A stretch of DNA of 64,000 nucleotides, taken from the NCBI GenBank assembly GCA_965203605.1, contig OZ241902.1:3720001-3784000 (forward strand), in the 5' to 3' direction. Both the position numbers and the translations under genes were made by a program. Below are positions 44,346-53,438 of the stretch, piece after piece (within the stretch, counting starts at the first letter, position 1; each line of letters begins with the position of its first letter). Source of the DNA: JAPOUP01 sp965203605. GTDB taxonomy: Bacteria > Pseudomonadota > Alphaproteobacteria > Rhodobacterales > Rhodobacteraceae. The notes beneath the pieces were generated by a model. The model did not search any database and was not told the origin of the DNA. It was given only the letters and a program-made list of their open reading frames with translations.

Positions 44346-45251
44346 TCAACGGGTCCGGGTCGCGGTATGGACTTTCCTTGAGTCAGCCTGCTTCCTTTGG
44401 CGCTCCTCAAAGAGCGAGTATTGATCCGGGGAGTAGCTGTGTTGCCGCAGTTCCCGGAGATTCGGGCCGAACTCAAGATCGATTTCCCTGCGGAAGACCC
44501 TGAATATCTCCGCCATGTAATAGTCGTGACGTAGCAGCGAAACCGCCATTCTGACGATTGCGTGGCTCTCGGTATGCGAGGCAGTCATCGTTTCTTCGCA
44601 GTTGGCCGTCAGCATTTCGCGGTGATCCGCCGTCAGCGTGAAATGGTTGTCTGCAAAGCCCATGGGAAAGCCCGTCCCCTCATGCTCGTAGACCTCGCAG
44701 AGTTCGTTGAAACGAAACTCTTCCGGGTCGTCGCCGTAGAGAATGATCAGCAGCCGAACATGTCGGTCAGTCACCGCCTCGCGCAGCGGCGCGACATGCC
44801 GACGCAGGATTTCGGCATCTGCCTTGAACCAGACCGAGGTTCCTGAATTGGCGATCATCTCTTCGACCTTCGCATGTACCTCCCTTTCGCCGCTGATATT
44901 CCAGACGAAGCGCTCGCCAGGATCGACAGTCATCTCCGACAGCCGGTTCGCCACGCTGTCGCATAGCTCGCTGGTCCTCGTGGCGATCGTCCTGAACAGC
45001 ACGTCAGGGGGCTGGGGCACGTATCGCACTGGATTGTTGCTGACCGGCATTATCGCCTTGCGTGCTGCCAGCGCATTCAATGCCGAATAGGTATTGGGGC
45101 GCGGTACGCCGGATCCATTCGAGACCTCGTACGCCGTCGCTGGCGATTTCGCGAGCAAAGCCAGATACGCACGGGCTTCGTAATCTGTGAAGCCAAGGCT
45201 TCTGATGCTGTTCAGTACCGTCAGCGATTCACTGTTCAGATGAAGGTTCAT
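44346..45251 (-). CDS. TrmB-family transcriptional regulator
   Basis: The 301-residue protein has a TrmB-type winged helix at the N-terminus: SIRSLGFTDYEARAYLALLA, then GVPRPNTYSALNALAARKAI. A PLD-like effector domain follows (SGEREVHAKVEEMI, MGFADNHFTLTAD). The ATG at 45251 is chosen because an upstream in-frame ATG at 45284 adds 11 residues with no support. It is divergent from tctC and probably senses the transported substrate or its CoA ester. A strong dyad lies in the shared promoter region. Confidence 0.83.
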   Translation of the reverse strand: MNLHLNSESLTVLNSIRSLGFTDYEARAYLALLAKSPATAYEVSNGSGVPRPNTYSALNALAARKAIMPVSNNPVRYVPQPPDVLFRTIATRTSELCDSVANRLSEMTVDPGERFVWNISGEREVHAKVEEMIANSGTSVWFKADAEILRRHVAPLREAVTDRHVRLLIILYGDDPEEFRFNELCEVYEHEGTGFPMGFADNHFTLTADHREMLTANCEETMTASHTESHAIVRMAVSLLRHDYYMAEIFRVFRREIDLEFGPNLRELRQHSYSPDQYSLFEERQRKQADSRKVHTATRTR

Positions 45252-45304
45252 GGCGACCGTTTGGCTTGCCCCGCTCCGCACCACTGCGCGGTAGGGAGAG
45301 AATC

Positions 45305-45326
45305 TGTAGTAGCTATTGCCACTACA
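45305..45326. promoter_or_regulatory. Candidate TrmB-family operator in the trmB/tct intergenic region
   Basis: TGTAGT-N10-ACTACA, with the inner bases also matching a GC-N-AT-N-GC dyad, forms a 22-base near-perfect palindrome between the regulator and tctC starts. Its symmetry and position fit a dimer-binding site controlling both directions. Confidence 0.6.
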
Positions 45327-45411
45327 CCAATTATCGGCTAATGACCACCGCAGGTCAAGACGCTTCCATTGCGTGGCGCTTGCTCACTCTGGACCGAATT
45401 GGGAGGAACCG

Positions 45412-46362
45412 ATGAGACTTTTTCGCAGATTGGCACTGGCTGCCGCGTTTGTTGCGGCACCGTTCGCGGCACAGGCGGAGGACGGATTCCCGTCCAAACC
45501 GATCGAGGTGGTGATCCACGCGAGCTACGGCGGTGGCACCGACACAACGGCGCGCATGATGATGATTCGCTCGCGCCGCAACCTTGAGACGGATATGTAT
45601 GTTGTTTCCAAGCGCGGCGGTTCGGGGGCCGCAGCGCAGGAGTATGTGTTGTCCCGGCCCGCTGACGGCTACACGATCATGGCCCTGACCCAGACGCATC
45701 TCTACACGATCGCGCAGGGAAAGTCGCCCATGAAGATCGACGACATCGTTGGCATCGCGCGTGCGATGGACGATCCGACATTCATTACCGTCAGCACCAA
45801 CAGCGACGTGACTTCACTTGAGCAGCTCGTCGCGCTTGGAAAGGAACGTGGTCTGAACTGGGGCGTGGCCAGCATCGGGGGCACCGAACATATCGGCCTG
45901 GCCCAGTTTTCGGATGCGGCTGAAATGAAATACAAGCCCATCTCCTATGGCTCGGGACTGCAGATGCTTCAGGCTCTCCTGTCAGGCGAGATCGACGCAA
46001 CGCTCCCGAATGTCTCGGAAGCCGGACAGATGATCGCCGACGGGTCGGTCCGTCCACTTGCTGTGATGGCTGAGGAGCGGTTGGCCGATTACCCGGATGT
46101 TCCGACAACCTTTGAGTTGGGCTATCCGGTCAGGACCTCAACCACCCGCGGCTATGCGGTTCGTGCGGGTACGCCTCCCGAGATCATCGAGACGCTCTCG
46201 GACGCGCTGGTCAAGGCGATGAAGCACTCGACGTTTGCCAACTACCTCAGGAGCGCAGGTCTTGATCCCGAGACTTCGCCGGCAGGGTGGGAAGTTTGGG
46301 ACAAGCAGTTGAAGGCGGAATTCGAGACGGCTGCCGAAGCCCTGAAGAAGCTGGCCAACTAG
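45412..46362 (+). CDS. tctC: Tripartite tricarboxylate transporter substrate-binding protein
   Basis: The 316-residue periplasmic protein has a signal peptide (RLALAAAFVAAPFAAQA-ED) and the Bug/TctC features FPSKPIEVVIHASYGGGTD and the ligand-loop segment RPADGYTIMALTQTH. The start at 45412 is set by GGGAGGAA six to seven bases upstream; upstream in-frame codons lack a signal peptide. It captures a carboxylate for TctAB. It is the first gene of a long operon. Confidence 0.92.
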   Translation: MRLFRRLALAAAFVAAPFAAQAEDGFPSKPIEVVIHASYGGGTDTTARMMMIRSRRNLETDMYVVSKRGGSGAAAQEYVLSRPADGYTIMALTQTHLYTIAQGKSPMKIDDIVGIARAMDDPTFITVSTNSDVTSLEQLVALGKERGLNWGVASIGGTEHIGLAQFSDAAEMKYKPISYGSGLQMLQALLSGEIDATLPNVSEAGQMIADGSVRPLAVMAEERLADYPDVPTTFELGYPVRTSTTRGYAVRAGTPPEIIETLSDALVKAMKHSTFANYLRSAGLDPETSPAGWEVWDKQLKAEFETAAEALKKLAN

Positions 46363-46446
46363 GCTGGTATCCGGAGAACACACGGTGCGGGCCGGCTCCA
46401 TTCGGTGGTGGCCCGCAGGCATGGCCCATGATGGTTGGGGGATGTG

Positions 46447-46989
46447 ATGAACCAAATCAGGAAGGGGAAGGATACGGGCGAAGCGGGGCGTCCCGACGGT
46501 CCAAAGGGGGTGATTGACGGCCCTGACGCCATCCTGGCACTGGTTCTGATCGCGCTCTGTGCGCTGTTTTACTGGGTGTCCGCTGGTTTCCCGGAGCCAG
46601 GGCTGTTTCTCGGCGAGAATGTGCTGCCTGAGCATTTCCCGCGCCTGCTATTGGTCGCCATCGGAATACTTGCCCTGTTCGTGCCATTCGAGCATCGGCT
46701 GGAATTGGACCGCTGGCCGTTAATCCGCGAGGCGCGAGGCGCACCAATCGGGGCGTCGACTTTCGTGACAATGGGATTCCTGCTGATACTTGTCGGCATC
46801 GGTGAATGGATCGGCACCATCCTGACAATCGCCACCGCTGCATTGGGTTTGCCGCTGCTTTGGGGTGAGCGGCGCTGGTTGCTGGTCATTCCATATGCGT
46901 TGATCTTCACCGGAATCGTCACCTACCTCTTTTCGATTGTTCTCAGCGTCTATTTTGAGCCCGGCGTTTTTGGGCTGACACTGCGCTAG
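46447..46989 (+). CDS. tctB: Tripartite tricarboxylate transporter small membrane subunit
   Basis: The 180-residue protein has four predicted transmembrane helices, including ILALVLIALCALFYWV and LLVIPYALIFTGIVTYLF, typical of TctB. It has a polar N-terminal extension rich in Lys and Gly. The start at 46447 follows GGGGG; an in-frame ATG at 46435 is less well placed. It pairs with TctA, whose gene starts 11 bases downstream. Confidence 0.85.
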   Translation: MNQIRKGKDTGEAGRPDGPKGVIDGPDAILALVLIALCALFYWVSAGFPEPGLFLGENVLPEHFPRLLLVAIGILALFVPFEHRLELDRWPLIREARGAPIGASTFVTMGFLLILVGIGEWIGTILTIATAALGLPLLWGERRWLLVIPYALIFTGIVTYLFSIVLSVYFEPGVFGLTLR

Positions 46990-46999
46990 GGAGGCGGGC

Positions 47000-48508
47000 A
47001 TGGATCTTCTGTTGACCGGTTTCGGGATGGTCGCCGACCCCGCGATCGTTGGCGTGATCCTGATCGGTGTGATTATCGGAGTGCTCGTCGGAGCTCTGCC
47101 TGGGCTGTCATCGCCGATGGCCATCGCACTCCTTATCCCGTTCACGATTTCCATGACGCCGATCGCCGCCATTGCGATGCTGGCCGGACTTTACTGCGCG
47201 GGCACGTTTGGCGGTTCGATCACGGCAATTCTCATCAATGCCCCGGGTGCGCCGCCTGCCGCTGCCACTGCACTTGACGGCTATCCGATGGCCAAACGGG
47301 GTGAGGCCGGACGGGCGCTTGGGCTGGCGACGATCTCCAGTGTCACCGGTGGCATTGTGAGCTTGCTGATCCTGCTTCTGGCAGCTCCGTTGCTGGCGAG
47401 AATCGCCATCACCTTCACCTCAGCGGAGTACTTTGCGCTGGCGCTTTTCGCCCTGTCCATGTTGGCTTCAATCAGCGGCAAGTCGTCGATCCGCAATCTG
47501 ATCGCCGGCTTTGTGGGCGTCTTCCTCTCAACCATCGGCATTCACCTGACCACAGGTGTCGAGCGCTTCACCTTCGGCGTCAACGAACTCTATGACGGAT
47601 TGCCATTTGTGCCGGTTCTGATTGGTCTTTTCGCGGTTGCTGAATTGCTGAAGCAGGCGAGGGTCGGCGAAACGGTATTTGAACGTGTTCGCGCCAATGT
47701 GATGAAGCTGCCGAGCCGAGAGGATTTTCAGCGGGTCAAGTACACAATCCTGCGATCCAGTGGCCTTGGAACCTTTGTCGGCATCCTTCCCGCCGAAGGC
47801 GCGACCGTCGCCGCAATCATGGGATACAACGAGGCGCGACGCTGGTCGGATCGAAAGGAGGAGTTCGGGACAGGCGTACCGGAGGGCATTGCCGGGCCGG
47901 AAGCGGCCAACAACGCTGCCACGGGAGGCGCGATGGTGCCAACCCTGGCATTGGGTATTCCCGGATCAGTCTCAACGGCGTTGATTCTTGGTGCGATGGT
48001 CATGCACGGGTTGAAGCCGGGACCATACCTTCTCGAGAATCAGCCACAGTTCCTCTACGCGATTTTCGCGGCCATGCTGATCGCCAACCTGGCGTTTATG
48101 GTGATCGGGATCGCAGGTGCGAAGCTGTTCAGCCAGCTGACGCTGATTCCGCGTACGATCCTCTGGCCATCGGTGTTGGTGTTCGCAGTCATAGGGTCGT
48201 ACGCGCATTCCTCATCCTTCTTCGACATCTGGGTCATGGCGATAGCCGGGATTGTCGGCTATTTCATGCTGCGCTTCGGCTTCGGGCCAGCCCCCTTGAT
48301 TATGGGGTTGGTGTTGGGTCCCATCGTGGAAGAGAACTTTTCGAAAGCCATGATCATCCACGACAATTCGATCCTCTCGATGATGGAGCGGCCGCTTGTG
48401 CTGCTGTTTTTCGGTCTGACAGTCCTGTCACTGGCTGGTCCGGTCAGGAGTGCGATCAAGGCTCGTCGAAACCGGGATTCGCTGATTGCAACCAAGGAAG
48501 GGGAGTAG
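47000..48508 (+). CDS. tctA: Tripartite tricarboxylate transporter large permease subunit
   Basis: The 502-residue integral membrane protein has about twelve helices and two TctA signature stretches: GALPGLSSPMAIALLIPF with NAPGAPPAAATALDGYPMAK, and the second-half counterpart GILPAEGATVAAIMGYN with LALGIPGSVSTALILGAM. It is the sodium- or proton-coupled transport channel fed by TctC. Length is normal for the family. Confidence 0.95.
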   Translation: MDLLLTGFGMVADPAIVGVILIGVIIGVLVGALPGLSSPMAIALLIPFTISMTPIAAIAMLAGLYCAGTFGGSITAILINAPGAPPAAATALDGYPMAKRGEAGRALGLATISSVTGGIVSLLILLLAAPLLARIAITFTSAEYFALALFALSMLASISGKSSIRNLIAGFVGVFLSTIGIHLTTGVERFTFGVNELYDGLPFVPVLIGLFAVAELLKQARVGETVFERVRANVMKLPSREDFQRVKYTILRSSGLGTFVGILPAEGATVAAIMGYNEARRWSDRKEEFGTGVPEGIAGPEAANNAATGGAMVPTLALGIPGSVSTALILGAMVMHGLKPGPYLLENQPQFLYAIFAAMLIANLAFMVIGIAGAKLFSQLTLIPRTILWPSVLVFAVIGSYAHSSSFFDIWVMAIAGIVGYFMLRFGFGPAPLIMGLVLGPIVEENFSKAMIIHDNSILSMMERPLVLLFFGLTVLSLAGPVRSAIKARRNRDSLIATKEGE

Positions 48509-48517
48509 GGAGGCACA

Positions 48518-49264
48518 ATGGGCAGACCACTTAACGGTGCCGTCGCGATCGTCACCGGTTCGTCGATGAATATTGGACGCGAGATCTGTCTGCAGTTGGC
48601 ACGGGCAGGCGCCAACGTGGTGACCCATGCGGCCACAAATCGCGACGGTGCCGAAAGAACCGCCGAACTTGTCCGGGCCGAGGGCGTGCAGGCTTCAACG
48701 TGGGTCGGTGACCTGACCGATCCGGTCGGTGCGCGGGCACTGGTGCAGACCGCGTTGGATACTCTCGGCAAGCTCAATGTTCTGGTCAACAATGCGGCGA
48801 TCCGCGGCAATGACGCACTGGCCGACCTGCCACTGGAGAAGCTTCAGGTGATTCTGCGCACCAATGTCGAGGCACCTGTGCTCTGCGCGCAGGCTGCGGC
48901 GCCGCATATGGCCGCCTCGGGGTGGGGCAGGATCGTCAACATTGGTGGCTTGTCGGCGCATCGCGGTACCAAGAACCGGGTACATGTCGCCGCCTCGAAG
49001 ATGGCGATGGTCGGTGTCACCAGGGCCTTGGCCGCGGAACTCGCGGGTGACAACATAACTTCGAACATTGTTGTTCCGGGAATGATCGACACGGTACGCG
49101 GAGCCTCGGCCGGGGCGTCGCCGCATGGCGGCTATCCAAACCTTCTGGGGCGAAAGGGCATGCCGGCGGAAGTCGCGCACGCTGTGGTGAGTCTTTGCCA
49201 CCCAAACGCCGCGTACACCACGGGCCAGACCATTCATGTCAACGGCGGCAGCTATCTCGACTGA
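48518..49264 (+). CDS. SDR-family oxidoreductase, catalytic Tyr replaced
   Basis: The 248-residue Rossmann protein has the cofactor-binding TGSSMNIGREI, the NNAA motif in VNNAAIRGND, and a C-terminal TGQTIHVNGGSYLD typical of FabG-like enzymes. The catalytic YxxxK is not intact: the sequence reads NRVHVAASKMAM, putting Val where Tyr is expected. The Ser before it (GGLSAH) is present. It may be inactive, use another residue, or have a non-redox role. It is encoded inside the tct operon. Confidence 0.85.
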   Translation: MGRPLNGAVAIVTGSSMNIGREICLQLARAGANVVTHAATNRDGAERTAELVRAEGVQASTWVGDLTDPVGARALVQTALDTLGKLNVLVNNAAIRGNDALADLPLEKLQVILRTNVEAPVLCAQAAAPHMAASGWGRIVNIGGLSAHRGTKNRVHVAASKMAMVGVTRALAAELAGDNITSNIVVPGMIDTVRGASAGASPHGGYPNLLGRKGMPAEVAHAVVSLCHPNAAYTTGQTIHVNGGSYLD

Positions 49265-49273
49265 TCCACTTCA

Positions 49274-50647
49274 ATGGTAGCGATCGCGGAAACACTCGCC
49301 GGCTGGAGCGATGGCCTCACCGCCTCGATGATACCGAGTGGTGTTGTGGCGACATTGCGCCGAACGATGCTGGATGCCGGAGGCTTGATGGTTGCCGCTC
49401 GGGGCATGGGCTACGTTGCCGCTGCCCGTGACAGCGTCGAGGTGGCCGGTTCCTGCACTGCCATCGGGCATGTCGGAGGCTATAGCGCTGGCGATGCCGC
49501 TTTGGTTTCGGGGATTGCCGTGCACGGCGAGGACTTCGACGACACCTTTGAAGGCACGCCCGTCCATGTAGGTGCAGTTCTGGTTCCTGCGCTTCTTGCG
49601 GTAGGAGAGCGCGATGGGCTGTCAGGCGAGGATCTCCTGCGCGGACTCGCAGCCGGGGGAGAACTGGCCTGCCGGATGGCCGTCGTGGCACCAACCGCGA
49701 TCCATCGAGCGGCGTTTCATCCGACCGCCGTTATCGGTGCTCTCGCGGCGGTGTTCGGCATCGCCACTGCCAAGAGGCTGTCCTCGCGACAGACTGTCTG
49801 TGCCATGGGAATCGCGGGTTCCATGGCGTCAGGGATTATCGAGTATCTGGCCGAGGGTACTTCAACCAAGCGTCTGCATCCGGGTTGGGCAGCGCAGTCC
49901 GGTATCCGGGCCGCCGCGCTTGCAGAGTGCGGCTTCTCGGGGCCACGCACCGTTCTTGAAGGGAACCATGGGTTCTTCGAGGCCTTCGCCCACCCTGACA
50001 TTCCGCGCGATTTCGGAAGGCTGACGAATGGACTCGGCGAGGCTTGGGAATTGGAACACCTTGCGTTCAAACCCTACGCTTGCGGAACCATGGCCCAACC
50101 ATTCATCGACGCCGCTATCAAGCTGCGAACCCGCTTGCCCGACCTTGAGGCAGTGGAAGAGATCACGGTGCCGACGGCCGAAGCGATCCTGCATCGGCTC
50201 TGGGAGCCGAAAGAGGAAAAGGCCGCGCCGTCGACACCTTATTCGGCCAAGTTCAGCATACCGTACTGCATCGCCGTGGGTCTTGCACGAGGCAAGGCTG
50301 GGCTTGGAGAGTTTACTGACGAGACGATTCGCGAACCAAGGCTGCTGGAAACGGCCGCCAAAGTTCGTTATGAGATCGATCCCCATGACCCCTATCCCGA
50401 CAGCTACGTCGGAGCGGTCACCATCCGGTTGCGGGACGGAACGGAACTGAGGGCGACGCAATCGTGCCTGCGCGGCGGCCGCAGCGATCCGCTGAGCGAC
50501 GCCGACCTCGAGGCGAAATTCTGCGCAAATACAGTATTCGGTGGATGGCCGGATGCACTGGCAGACCGACTTCATGCATTTTGCACTGCCGCATTTACCG
50601 CCGATACCGCCGACCAGCTAGGCGACCTGATCCAATTTCGCGCTTGA
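49274..50647 (+). CDS. MmgE/PrpD-family protein
   Basis: The 457-residue protein belongs to the family of 2-methylcitrate dehydratase (PrpD) and cis-aconitate decarboxylase: HGEDFDDTFEGTPVHVGAV, the FHPTAVIGALAA motif, GTSTKRLHPGWAAQSGI and KPYACGTMAQPFIDAA are all characteristic. These enzymes act on branched or tricarboxylic acids by dehydration or decarboxylation. In this operon it could process the imported acid before or after CoA activation. The exact reaction is not predictable from the sequence. Confidence 0.9.
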   Translation: MVAIAETLAGWSDGLTASMIPSGVVATLRRTMLDAGGLMVAARGMGYVAAARDSVEVAGSCTAIGHVGGYSAGDAALVSGIAVHGEDFDDTFEGTPVHVGAVLVPALLAVGERDGLSGEDLLRGLAAGGELACRMAVVAPTAIHRAAFHPTAVIGALAAVFGIATAKRLSSRQTVCAMGIAGSMASGIIEYLAEGTSTKRLHPGWAAQSGIRAAALAECGFSGPRTVLEGNHGFFEAFAHPDIPRDFGRLTNGLGEAWELEHLAFKPYACGTMAQPFIDAAIKLRTRLPDLEAVEEITVPTAEAILHRLWEPKEEKAAPSTPYSAKFSIPYCIAVGLARGKAGLGEFTDETIREPRLLETAAKVRYEIDPHDPYPDSYVGAVTIRLRDGTELRATQSCLRGGRSDPLSDADLEAKFCANTVFGGWPDALADRLHAFCTAAFTADTADQLGDLIQFRA

Positions 50648-50659
50648 GAGGAGATCTAC

Positions 50660-51853
50660 ATGCCGCATCAGCCCGCATCAACAGCGCTTTCGCATATCCG
50701 TGTGCTTGATCTGACGCGCGTTCGCTCGGGTCCCACGGCCGTTCGCCAACTCGCCGATTGGGGTGCCGATGTCATCAAGATCGAACAGCCTGCCTCACTC
50801 GAAGCTGACGGCGCACTTGGTGCCGGGCGCAACACCGCTGACTGGCAGAACCTACAGCGCAACCGACGTTCATTGACGCTGAATCTCAAGGATCCCAAAG
50901 GTAGGCAGCTGTTTCGCAAGCTGGTTGTGACAGCGGATGTGGTGGTCGAGAACTTTCGTCCCGATGTGAAATACAGGCTGGGAATCGACTACGAAACCCT
51001 GAAGGGGATCAACTCGATGATTGTACTCGCCAGTATTTCGGGTTTCGGCGAAACCGGGCCCTATGCCAGACGTCCGGGCTTTGATCAAATCGCTCAGGGA
51101 ATGGGAGGTCTGATGTCGATCACTGGCGATCCGGATGGTGGACCGATGCGGGTAGGCATTCCGATCGCCGACCTGTCGGCGGGTCTCTTCGCTGCGCTGG
51201 GCATCCTGACCGCCCTGATCGAGCGCGAGAAGTCCCGTGAGGGCCAGTGGTTGTCAACGTCGCTCCTGCAGTCGCAGATATTCATGTTGGATTTTCAGGC
51301 TGCGCGCTGGTTGATGCAGGACGAGGTCGCACCGCAGGTGGGCAACGAACACCCGACAAGCGTGCCGACCAACCGCTTTCTGACCAAGGACGGAGCGATC
51401 AATGTCGCGGTGGCGGGCGATCGGATCTGGCGACGTCTCTGCGGTGCTCTCGGTCGGCGGGACTGGGCTGAGGATGAGGGCCTTGCGACCAACAGCGGTC
51501 GAAAGGCACGACGCGATGAGTTGAATTCGGCGATTGGTGAGATCATCAGGGAAAGGACCAGCGCCGAGTGGGTTGAAATCCTGATCGAGGCAGGTGTCCC
51601 CTGCGGTCCAATCTACCGCGTCGACGAGTTGTTCGATGATCCACAGGTCCGGCATCTGGGCATTGCCCAGCCGCTCCACACCGAGCCCTTTGGTCAGACC
51701 CGCGCTTTGGCCCAGCCATTCCAGCTTAGCCGCACTCCAAGCTCGTTTGAGGCTTCTCCTCCGACCCGTGGTCAACACACGGTGGAGATTCTGGAAGAAC
51801 TGGGAGTCGATGCCAACGACGTCGCTTCACTTCAGGAACAGTTCATTGTGTAG
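50660..51853 (+). CDS. CaiB/BaiF-type (family III) CoA-transferase
   Basis: The 397-residue protein has the N-terminal SGPTAVRQLADWGADVIKIE block, NLKDPKGRQLF, and the catalytic Asp at residue 171 in GIPIADLSAGLFAALGI. Family III enzymes move CoA between carboxylic acids through an aspartyl-CoA thioester. It likely activates the organic acid brought in by TctABC, using another acyl-CoA as donor. Confidence 0.93.
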   Translation: MPHQPASTALSHIRVLDLTRVRSGPTAVRQLADWGADVIKIEQPASLEADGALGAGRNTADWQNLQRNRRSLTLNLKDPKGRQLFRKLVVTADVVVENFRPDVKYRLGIDYETLKGINSMIVLASISGFGETGPYARRPGFDQIAQGMGGLMSITGDPDGGPMRVGIPIADLSAGLFAALGILTALIEREKSREGQWLSTSLLQSQIFMLDFQAARWLMQDEVAPQVGNEHPTSVPTNRFLTKDGAINVAVAGDRIWRRLCGALGRRDWAEDEGLATNSGRKARRDELNSAIGEIIRERTSAEWVEILIEAGVPCGPIYRVDELFDDPQVRHLGIAQPLHTEPFGQTRALAQPFQLSRTPSSFEASPPTRGQHTVEILEELGVDANDVASLQEQFIV

Positions 51854-51877
51854 ACGGAAAGAAGAGGGAATCTCAGG

Positions 51878-52693
51878 ATGGTCGCCGACACCGCGCTTGC
51901 TCTGCCAACCCAAAAGGTCCTGGGCCGCGTCTTTGGCGCGGCGGGACATGTGATCTTCAACAATCCCAAACGGCACAATGCGGTCTCGCTGGAAATGTGG
52001 GATGCCGTGGAGCAAGCGCTCTCCGCCTTTGCCGAAGACGAAGCGGTGCGGGTGGTGATCCTGTCCGGTGCCGGAGGCCGGGCATTTGTCTCGGGCGCTG
52101 ACATCTCGAAGTTTGACAGCGAGCGTGGTTCGAAAGAGGTGACCGAGCGCTACAATGACCGACTGAAGGTGGTCTATGACATGATCGAAAGCTATCCAAA
52201 GCCCACCATAGCGATGATCAATGGTCATTGTATCGGTGGCGGGCTGAATCTGGCGACCTGCACCGACATACGTATCGCATCGGCCAGATCGCGGTTTGCC
52301 ATGCCTGCGGCGAAACTGGCGCTGGGCTATCCATTTGATGCGGTTCGAAGATTGGTGAATGCCGTTGGTGCCGCTTCCGCCAAGCAGATGATGTTCACCG
52401 CCCAGGCGATCGATGCAGATGTGGCGCTAAGGATCGGGCTTGTCCAGGAGGTTGTGGCCGAAGATGTTCTGGAAGACCGGGTGACCGAACTGGCCGGGAC
52501 AATCGCCGGTAACGCGCCGCTGACGATTCAGGCGATGAAATACATCGTGACCCAAGTGATGCATGCCGATCCTTCGGCGCGCGACCTGGTTCGTTGCGGC
52601 GAAATGGTCGCCGACTGCTTCGCTTCTGAAGACTATGTCGAAGGGCGCAACGCGTTCATGGAAAAACGGAAGCCCGATTTCAGGGGCCGATAG
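51878..52693 (+). CDS. Enoyl-CoA hydratase/isomerase-family protein
   Basis: The 271-residue crotonase-fold protein has the oxyanion-hole motifs SGADISKF and INGHCIGGGLNLATCTDIRI. The CoA-binding and C-terminal helices end in AFMEKRKPDFRGR. Members hydrate, isomerise or decarboxylate acyl-CoAs. It follows the CoA-transferase by 24 bases and probably acts on the CoA ester formed there. Confidence 0.92.
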   Translation: MVADTALALPTQKVLGRVFGAAGHVIFNNPKRHNAVSLEMWDAVEQALSAFAEDEAVRVVILSGAGGRAFVSGADISKFDSERGSKEVTERYNDRLKVVYDMIESYPKPTIAMINGHCIGGGLNLATCTDIRIASARSRFAMPAAKLALGYPFDAVRRLVNAVGAASAKQMMFTAQAIDADVALRIGLVQEVVAEDVLEDRVTELAGTIAGNAPLTIQAMKYIVTQVMHADPSARDLVRCGEMVADCFASEDYVEGRNAFMEKRKPDFRGR

Positions 52694-52697
52694 CCGC

Positions 52698-53438
52698 GTG
52701 GATTACGGTATTCTGCCCTTCGCCTACCTGGTGGCGGCAGCCATTGGCACGGCGGTGCTGCACAGCGTTGGAGGCTTTGCCGGGGCTTTGTTGATGGCAA
52801 TTGCCGTCGCACCGGTGTTAGGGGTCAAGGAGACTGTGCCCGTCGTCGCGACTGCCATGATGATCAGCCATGCTTCCCGGGCCTGGCTCTTCCGTAAGGC
52901 GGTGGACTGGGGCGCGTTTCGTATGCTGTTCTGCTTCGGATTGCCATTCATCGTGTTCGGCGTCCTGTTCTATGTGGAGCTCTCCGAAAGAGCGGTCGCG
53001 CTGTTCCTGGGAACGTTCCTGATCGTCACGGTGCCGCTCAGGCGCTACCTGGCCGGCAGGAGCATCACCGTTCCGCGCAAGGCCATCGCGGCTGTGGCCG
53101 TGCCGTACGGGTTCATCTCAGGGACCAGTTTTGGAGCTGGCATGATTCTTGCGCCATTTATGCTGGGAGCCGGAATTGTGGGTGAGACGCTTCTGGCTAC
53201 GGTTGCCGTAAGCGGGGTGATGCTGAATGTCACCAAGACGATCGCTTTTGGCCTGTCGCCTCTCCTGACGGCGGAGTTGGCTGGTCTGGGCGTGGTTTTG
53301 GGATTGTGCACTTTCCCCGGCCATGCGGTAGGGCGATGGATTGTGAGGCGAACCTCGATTCGGCTGCATACGTTTGTTCTGGAGGCCTTCGTCGGCATCG
53401 GTGCGGTCTACATGCTATGGAAAGGACTGTCGGGATGA
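52698..53438 (+). CDS. TSUP (TauE/SafE)-family membrane transporter
   Basis: The 246-residue hydrophobic protein has about eight helices with the internal duplication typical of the TSUP family: GTAVLHSVGGFAGALLMAIA near the start, and GFISGTSFGAGMILAPFMLG in the second half. The start is a GTG at 52698, four bases after the hydratase stop, because longer in-frame starts lie inside that gene. TSUP proteins export sulfonates, sulfite or organic anions. Its stop overlaps matB by four bases. Confidence 0.85.
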   Translation: MDYGILPFAYLVAAAIGTAVLHSVGGFAGALLMAIAVAPVLGVKETVPVVATAMMISHASRAWLFRKAVDWGAFRMLFCFGLPFIVFGVLFYVELSERAVALFLGTFLIVTVPLRRYLAGRSITVPRKAIAAVAVPYGFISGTSFGAGMILAPFMLGAGIVGETLLATVAVSGVMLNVTKTIAFGLSPLLTAELAGLGVVLGLCTFPGHAVGRWIVRRTSIRLHTFVLEAFVGIGAVYMLWKGLSG

